From Darksidea phi (lineage: Eukaryota > Ascomycota > Dothideomycetes > Pleosporales > Lentitheciaceae), in NCBI GenBank assembly GCA_030770425.1, contig JASJFT010000366.1, positions 1-25,532 of the forward strand: DNA of 25,532 nucleotides. Reading direction: 5' to 3'. The notes beneath the pieces were generated by a model. The model was not told the origin of the DNA, made no database searches, and worked only from the letters and a program-made list of their open reading frames with translations. Positions within the stretch are counted from its first letter, which is position 1; every line of letters starts with the position of its first letter. The position numbers and the translations under genes were made by a program. Positions 20,163-25,532 of this stretch are shown here, in pieces.

Positions 20163-21195
20163 ATGGGCTTCATCAACGACGTCGTGACGTCGATCGCGCC
20201 GATATTGTATGTCTGGCACGCTGCGATGGCTTGAGGGAAGCTTGAGCATAAATGGCTAACGCACGCGACAGCATCGCTACAAGTCCCATCACGAGCTATG
20301 CGGACCAGATTCACAGCATACACAGGACTCGAAGTTCGGCCGGCTTTTCACTCGATATTCCGCTCATCATGCTAGTAGCTAGCATACTGAAGTGTGTTCA
20401 TCGTCTCCCTCCCTTCCCCTCCCCCTTGCCAGAAATTGACACGACGAGCACAGAGTGTACTACTGGTTCGGCGCCCGCTTCAGCACCTCGCTCCTAGTGC
20501 AGGCCCTCCTCATGATCGCCGTCCATGCCATCCTCCTCCACGTCGCCCTTAGCAACCGCCCCGCGACATCACACCTCCCCTTCCAGCCCGCCTCTACGAA
20601 GCGACCCTACGACTTCTGGCAGTGGCGCGCGCCTCGCCCGTACTGGATGTTCATGACATACTTTAGCGCCGCGCTGCTCGTCATGCACCTTCTCCTCTCC
20701 ACGACCAGCATGTTCATAACGTATACGAGTTTACTGGGCTACATTGCGCTCACGGTCGAGGCTACACTGCCCCTCCCACAGCTGCTGGCGAACTGGCAAA
20801 GACGCGGATGCAAGGGTTTCAGACCCAGCGTCATCGCCAACTGGATCATCGGCGATACCTTCAAGATGTGGTTCTTCTTCGCCTCGTCGGCGGGCGAGGT
20901 TCCCTGGGCGTTCAAGATCTGCGGCATCTTCCAGGCCGTCTGCGATCTGGGGTTGGGTCTGCAGTGGTTTGTTTGGCGCGATGGACCTGAGGTTGAGGGC
21001 GCGTTTGCGGGCGCTGAGAGAAGTGGGTTTAGGGAGAAGGTGCTGATGAGTCCGCCGCCGGAGAGGCGGGCGTTTGAGTTGGGTACGTCGGGAGGCTTGG
21101 TTGGGACGCCGGGGTTTGGGGAGAAGGGCGGCTTGAGGGTGGGCGGTGAGTTGGTGAGTGAGTCGGGTTGGGAAAGGCAGAGGATGGGGTTGTAA
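20163..21195 (+). CDS. PQ-loop membrane protein, ANY1/SLC66A2 (PQLC1)-like
   Basis: Three exons, 20163-20206, 20272-20391 and 20454-21195, 906 nt, 301 residues. Donors are GTATGT and GTGTGT, acceptors both CAG. The first PQ-loop-like segment (SPITSYADQIHSIHRTRSSAGFS) crosses into the helix IPLIMLVASILKVYYWFG, formed by joining exons 2 and 3. The second PQ loop is EATLPLPQLLANWQRRGCKGF. About seven hydrophobic helices are present, then a Gly-rich cytoplasmic tail from about residue 235. The order matches yeast ANY1 (Cfs1) and human PQLC1, endosomal/Golgi proteins that genetically oppose P4-ATPase lipid flippases; whether this protein scrambles lipid or transports a solute is not shown. Dispersed repeat copy 2 begins 12 nt after the stop codon and must lie in the 3' UTR. 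Confidence 0.88.
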
Positions 21196-21991
21196 GGGTG
21201 TGTTGTATCGAATGAGTAGCAGCCATCGCGTCGTCAAACTCGCGGAATAACCCAAAAAGGTGACACAAAAAGGCATTTCGTCCCGAATACCTTGAAACGC
21301 AAGAAGGTTGTTGGTTGCAGTCATTGCCTATGATTGCCTGAGGCTCACGTCACGGCATGACTGCGAGGGCAACAGCCCGAGCCTCATGAAAGAGGGCGAG
21401 CCGCATGCCGCGGGCAACGGCCAGAGCCTCAGAGAGGGTGTGGCGCGTGCCATGATGTTGAGCAGTAGCGACAGTAGTCTACCAGACTCGAGAGCAGCCA
21501 GAAACGTGACCTGCTGCCTGCTCGACGTCCCATAAACTTCTTCATCAGCGGAGCGTTGCATTCCATCCTCCATCTTCCACCCTCCATCCTCTTCAACTTG
21601 CGACGTCACCTCCATCTGTCGTGCTCGCGATCCAGCCATTTCGAAACTCGTCCGCCGCATACCATCGGAGGGTGTTGTATAAGCGAATCGCATAAAGTTG
21701 GCATAGCATTGGTACAATCATCGCCGTTCCTTGGTTCACCTTGTTCAGTGTCCTTGGAAATCAAGGCTGTTGTTCACCGAACGCACATAAATCAGAAGGG
21801 GCGCTTCTTAAAAACCGCTTTTTCGTACTTCGAGACACTACATACCGCCCTTTCTGCAAATCTCGAACCGCGCCACATTCACCGCCGCCCGTACACACTC
21901 AACCTACCACCAATACCTGGGACAGTGCAAAGAACGATCAAACCTCACAACAAGCGATTCGCACAAGCACGTTCAGGCTGTTCCTCTCAGG
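21196..21991. other. Intergenic region with repeat copy 2
   Basis: About 800 bp between the PQ-loop stop codon and the next ORF. The first 250 bp are the dispersed repeat; the rest is promoter and 5' UTR sequence. Open frames on either strand are interrupted or low complexity and look spurious. Confidence 0.55.
21207..21452 (+). repeat. Dispersed repeat, copy 2 (GC-richer copy)
   Basis: Positions 21207-21410 match copy 1 at 5937-6128 in the same orientation. The end of this copy is itself duplicated: the unit at 21364-21409 (gagggcaacagcccgagcct...) recurs in diverged form at 21410-21452 (gcgggcaacggccagagcct...). No long ORF or transposase is present. Confidence 0.8.
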
Positions 21992-22540
21992 ATGGCACCG
22001 GCACCCTTCATTCCAGCTCCGCAAGACGCAGTGACAAGACTTGCAACACATCGATCCAATGGCAACTTTACACCCGGCATCATGAGATGCACGATTGAGG
22101 AACTCCGGCACGACAGCATCCTCTGGTACAAACTTCACGTCTACATGTACGACCTGCGCAACTTCAGATCAAACAAGGATGCCCGCGACCGCCTGGATTC
22201 CATTGCATCCGAGCATTACGTTGGCGAACCATACTTCGCCACTGTCGAAGCAGACAAGCTCCTTCACACGGTCACGGACACGGCGACGGGGGGCACGCTT
22301 GGTGACGCGATTGAGCAGTTCTTCACCGAAAAATTGGCTCGCCGCTTGAAAGGAAGGATGGAGGAGACAGGGGATTATAGGGTTTGTGCTGCACATGATT
22401 TGGCGCCTCTTTTTGAGAGAGCGTTCAGGATCAACGCGAAGGATCTGGGAAGGAATAAGTCTTTCACGGCATTGGTCCGGAAAGGGGGTTTGCATGCTCT
22501 GGACCAGGGAGGCGTTTGGAAGGGTTTGGGGAAAAGGTAG
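21992..22540 (+). CDS. Hypothetical protein, 182 residues
   Basis: A single open frame with a good start context (aggATGg) and ordinary amino-acid composition. I do not recognise the family. It begins with a short Pro/Ala stretch, then a probably helical, charged body (FTPGIMRCTIEELRHDS, LGDAIEQFFTEKLARRL) and a basic C-terminus (GVWKGLGKR). No signal peptide, membrane segment or catalytic motif is visible. It is likely a soluble intracellular protein, possibly lineage-restricted. The long open frame on the same strand upstream (to 22098) overlaps it in another frame and is less protein-like. Confidence 0.6.
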   Translation: MAPAPFIPAPQDAVTRLATHRSNGNFTPGIMRCTIEELRHDSILWYKLHVYMYDLRNFRSNKDARDRLDSIASEHYVGEPYFATVEADKLLHTVTDTATGGTLGDAIEQFFTEKLARRLKGRMEETGDYRVCAAHDLAPLFERAFRINAKDLGRNKSFTALVRKGGLHALDQGGVWKGLGKR

Positions 22541-22801
22541 TGGGATGAGGGTAATGCGGGGAGGAGGATAGGAGCAAGAGAAAAGAGTGTACTAGGCGTG
22601 ACTGGTTGGATGCACTCCTTTGGCGAAACTTTACGTTCAAGATTCTCGTTCTCTCCTATACGCTTGGGCGGTGCCAATCTCGTATGAACATATGGTTTTT
22701 CCCGTGTTTATGACTATCGTTTTAAAGCACTATAGGAAATTGTCCTGCATTGAAGAAAGATAAGACATGTCCTTTGAAACTCCTTCAATACAACGTTTAC
22801 T

Positions 22802-23517
22802 ATGGACCCGGACTTCGAACGAGACGACCTTCTAATGCACCCTCCTCCTCCTCCTCCTCCTCCTCCTCCTCCTCCTCCTCCTTCTCCTCCGCCAGCAGAC
22901 AAAAGCGGCGATGAACCTAAAATCGAAGAGTTTAAAGCGCAGTTACGCAAGGGGTGGGTGGAAGAGGAGATGAGGAGAACGTGTGCGGGCGAGGGGGAAC
23001 AGAGGGAGGAGTGGGCGGCATTTTTGGGTTATTAGGGGTTTGGAGGCCGGTGATGGGGGGTTGTTTGCGTTGACTGGGTTTGTGGAAGAGCGGGCTGTTG
23101 CTGAAGAGAGCGGGAAGAGACTTGGTTCTGCTCCTGATGCATTCGAGACAACACCCGCCGAGAAACGCACTAAAAAGCATTCAACAAGATCCGCCGCCAA
23201 TCCACTACCAATTCTACCACCACCACGACTACCGTCAGTCACACTATACCGCAAGGCTCCAAATCATAAATTTTGCCTTCCGCTTCGCCATCTCCTGGCT
23301 CTGCCTCACTGGGGCCAACTCCCTTCGCATCATCCAAGGCTCGGCTCAGCACGATAGGATTGTGAGACATGTACTTTTTAGGGTCCCACAGCAGAGTGCG
23401 ATGACTCAGCAGTGGGAGATGTTTAGGCGGTTTGCGAAGAATGCTAAAGAGGCAGAGCAGGAGGAGGGAGGAGATAGAGAAAGAGATGGGGCGGGAGAGT
23501 GGAGGAGCCGAAGGTAA
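22802..23517 (+). CDS. Probable spliced gene with polyproline N-terminus (structure unresolved)
   Basis: An ATG at 22802 opens a frame encoding MDPDFERDDLLMH, then 14 prolines, then an acidic helical segment (KIEEFKAQLRKGWVEEEMRR). Read without splicing it stops at 23035. A different frame further on, about 23150-23517, is protein-like: it encodes HYQFYHHHDYRQSHY, a hydrophobic helix (IINFAFRFAISWLCL) and a charged tail (WEMFRRFAKNAKEAE). A donor at 22981 (GTGTGC) can be joined in frame to acceptors near 23148 or 23160. A third frame between them is also plausible. I cannot decide between a spliced gene, two genes, and a pseudogene with frameshifts. The function is unknown. Confidence 0.4.
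22841..22882. repeat. (CCT)14 microsatellite encoding polyproline
   Basis: Fourteen uninterrupted cct triplets encode 14 prolines in the ORF that starts at 22802. A pure repeat of this length is likely to vary between strains. Confidence 0.95.
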
Positions 23518-23818
23518 TGCGCGTCAAGGGAAAGGGGAGGCTGGGTGGAGATGAGAGGGTTATGGCGGATTGTGGGGTTAAGGTATCAGGAGCGGTATTG
23601 CATATTATATGTTGGATCCTGTGCCTAATCGATTTACATCTCGTTCGGAGGTATTACTATAGTATGATGTGCAGCCTCAGGTTAACCAAGTAGACGGTTC
23701 ATGGAAGTTTCAAAGCCTAGTGAACTTTGTTGCTGGCTGCAATGAATAAGCGTGGGGTCATCCCGATCAGCACTTAAACTAACTACTCACTCCTCTCCCC
23801 TCCTATCATTTCCCGCCA
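23518..23818. other. Intergenic spacer, nothing evident
   Basis: About 300 bp between the polyproline gene and the orphan minus-strand fragment. No coding or structured element was found. Confidence 0.5.
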
Positions 23819-24046
23819 TCAATCAACCCACCTCATCACACCATGCCAAGAAAACGCCGTCTCAATAATATCCGTCCCCGTTGACCCCTGGTTCTCGTCA
23901 TTCTTGCGTTCGAGGTATATAGCATCGCCCTCATAGTCGAGCTTCTTCCCTAGAACAACATCGGTTTCCACCAGAACGAACCCAGAACGTCTCCAGAACG
24001 GGGCAATGTCGTAGATGAAGACCGGGCTAGTCGTAGAGAAAGACTT
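23819..24046 (-). pseudogene. Orphan 3' coding fragment, possibly acetyltransferase-derived
   Basis: An open frame of 75 codons with clear protein character but no start codon. It runs from just after an in-frame TAA (24047-24049) to a TGA at 23819-23821. It includes FIYDIAPFWRRSGFVLVET and LDYEGDAIYLERKND. The pattern FWRRSGF followed by alternating hydrophobic strands resembles the C-terminal end of GNAT acetyltransferases, but this is a weak guess. Only 37 bp separate it from the stop codon of the next minus-strand gene, so there is no room for the missing 5' part. It is either a truncated relic or a last exon spliced across the neighbouring gene. Confidence 0.5.
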
Positions 24047-24083
24047 TTAGAGAGAAGTATCCGAAACAAAGGGAATGAAGCGA

Positions 24084-25240
24084 CTAAGGGACTGAGTCAT
24101 CCACCTCCACAGTTGACGAAACCGTCTTATCCGTCCTCAATTCCTTCCTTCCACTTTCGCGATCCGTATGCACGGAATTAACTAGAATAGAATCGGCTGA
24201 AGAGCGGCGGGATACCCGATCTCGACGGGGTTTCTGATCTTTAAGCGATACCACAAAGCTAGGCGTTATCATTTCGAAACGGCTCTTAAGAAACCCGATT
24301 CGACGAAGTAATCGCTCAGCAGAAGCCTTGAGGGAGGGCAAACAAGCTGCAATGATGCCCAAAAGCGCTTCCATCCTGTTCCATAGGGCCATGTTGACCG
24401 ACGTTGAAAGTAAATCGCTAGTGCTGGCGAATGTTGACTTGGATAGGCTCATTTTGTAAGCGGCGATAGCAGAGGCGAAAAGGCCCGTTGCCATCAAGAA
24501 GCAGATCAAGATTTTCTCCCGACTTGATCGGTTCAATGTTCGAATAAGCTGAACTGGCATAAGAGCAAGGATAAAGTCTATCACAACGAGAATGCCTGCT
24601 TCTTATTAATGATCAGATGGGCAAAGCTGGTAACGAACTTACTATTCGCCACCCAGACAAATGTAGAGGCGTATTTTTTGTCCCAGCAACGGACGCCGGG
24701 AACAGTCTCCCAGCTTGCGCGTAGAGGGCGGCAGTTTCCCAGCAGGAATAGCATGTGGCCAATGTAGGTGATAATCTGCATACCTATAACTGCCCACAAA
24801 GTCCACTTCCAAGCTGTCCGGGTACTCAGTTTCAAGAGAGAAGTCGCGACAGATACTCGAATCAGGGCGGCTGCGAGTATCCACAACAGTTGCTGTACAA
24901 ACAGGCATTTAAAGGCAACAACTCGGTCCTCCTTGGAAACATACAAAGAGAGATGGCCCCATCCGTGCACAGAGTTGATAATGGCGACAGCGAAATTAGC
25001 CACGCATAGTACCTTTAGAGATGTTATTATGGTTCCAAAAACTTGAGGTGATGGGTTGATATGTACCGTGGGGATCAGAATCATATAATCCTCTGCACGC
25101 AAGCTGAGCTTTAGCCGAAGACGCGAGTAAATCCGAACGCCGCAGAGGCCCGTCGCAATGATTGTGAATATACCGCAGACTATTAAAAAATTTGGGGCGA
25201 AATTGGTATCGTGACGTGCTGGTCGATCGGATGCAGCCAT
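24084..25240 (-). CDS. Fungal rhodopsin-type seven-helix membrane protein
   Basis: Three exons, 25240-25067, 25012-24643 and 24595-24084, 1056 nt, 351 residues. The order of motifs fits the fungal rhodopsin-domain/integral membrane family (SAT4- and Pth11-related): a first helix followed by GVRIYSRLRLKLSLRAEDYMILI, the extracellular loop HGWGHLSLYV, NCRPLRASWETVPGVRCWD in a later loop, then helix VIDFILALMPVQLIRTLNRS, formed by joining exons 2 and 3. There are about seven hydrophobic helices, then a polar tail of about 80 residues that is probably cytoplasmic. No N-terminal CFEM domain is present, unlike true Pth11. Such proteins are often accessory plasma-membrane sensors of unknown ligand. 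Intron 1 is 54 nt with no stop codon, so its retention would insert 18 residues in frame. Confidence 0.85.
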
Positions 25241-25421
25241 TCTAAGCAGAATTTGAGAAACACGGAGTTATGGTATGATGTTGGCCTCGGTACAAGCAGT
25301 AGAGGATGGAATATGGGAGACGTCAGAGGTGCTCCTGTATATCATACAAATACCTTAGAAAAGCAAAGAAGCTTTTCGGTCTCTTCCGGCTTCGTTTGCG
25401 GAAACGCACAATGTTTCCCAG
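25241..25421. other. Promoter region of the rhodopsin-type gene
   Basis: About 180 bp upstream of the minus-strand start codon. A small inverted repeat (gaaaagc paired with gcttttc) lies near 25358-25377. No other feature is seen. Confidence 0.45.
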
Positions 25422-25532
25422 TGAGGGGGTGGGGGGGGGGGGGGGGGGGAACCGGGTGGGCCCCAGGGAAACAGGGGGGAAAATGCGGGGGGGCCGGACC
25501 AGTGGTGCCGGGGGGGGGGGGTTTTTTGCCCC
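25422..25532. other. Degraded contig end, G-rich low-quality sequence
   Basis: The last 110 bases consist of long G runs broken by short doublets and triplets (ccc, aaa, ttt), quite unlike the rest of the window. Such runs are typical of poor reads at a contig end, not of genomic sequence. Confidence 0.75.

Noticed and set aside
20731..21324. 197-residue minus-strand ORF opposite the PQ-loop gene.
   Set aside because: It lies antisense to a recognised conserved exon and runs into the dispersed repeat; composition is shadow-like.

Overview
This window comes from a filamentous ascomycete (Pezizomycotina; a dothideomycete is my best guess, not proven). The genes carry short introns of about 47-170 nt with GT..AG ends and CTGAC/CTAAC-type branch points. 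The families are eukaryotic and fungal: a Glc8-type phosphatase inhibitor, an eIF4E2-type cap-binding protein, a Ulp2-type SUMO protease, an ANY1-type PQ-loop protein and a fungal rhodopsin-fold membrane protein. There is no bacterial-style operon, rRNA, CRISPR array or convincing tRNA.

Layout. 1-1340: left edge with a palindrome and direct repeats, then an NmrA-like NAD(P)-binding protein (minus). 1671-3314: an allantoate/nicotinate-family MFS transporter in four exons (minus). 4743-5900: a secreted PAF-acetylhydrolase-like esterase (plus), followed by repeat copy 1 and about 1.8 kb of AT-rich gene-free DNA. 7771-9752: an M18 aminopeptidase in three exons with a proline-rich N-terminal extension (minus). 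10350-11289: protein phosphatase inhibitor 2 in three exons (minus), diverging across about 1.6 kb from eIF4E2 at 12878-14056 (plus, three exons). 14766-18884: a large seven-exon Ulp2-like SUMO protease (plus). 19035-19746: an AIG2/GGCT-like protein in two exons (minus). 20163-21195: a PQ-loop membrane protein in three exons (plus), followed immediately by repeat copy 2. 21992-22540: an unrecognised 182-residue protein. 22802-23517: a poorly resolved polyproline gene. 23819-24046: an orphan 3' coding remnant (minus). 24084-25240: a seven-helix rhodopsin-type membrane protein in three exons (minus). 25422-25532: G-rich sequence that looks like a degraded contig end.

Most genes are housekeeping functions with independent promoters and I see no biosynthetic cluster. 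The NmrA-like protein, MFS transporter and secreted esterase at the left are the most accessory-looking part. Exon models were built by hand from splice signals and reading-frame agreement; every multi-exon model I give firmly closes to a multiple of three. The most interesting observations are: a two-copy dispersed element sitting just behind two stop codons, one copy showing RIP-like C-to-T decay; the Ulp2 protein with SUMO-binding-like motifs, internal tandem duplications and a long insertion inside its catalytic domain; two back-to-back stem-loops between eIF4E2 and ULP2; and an orphan gene remnant with no start codon.
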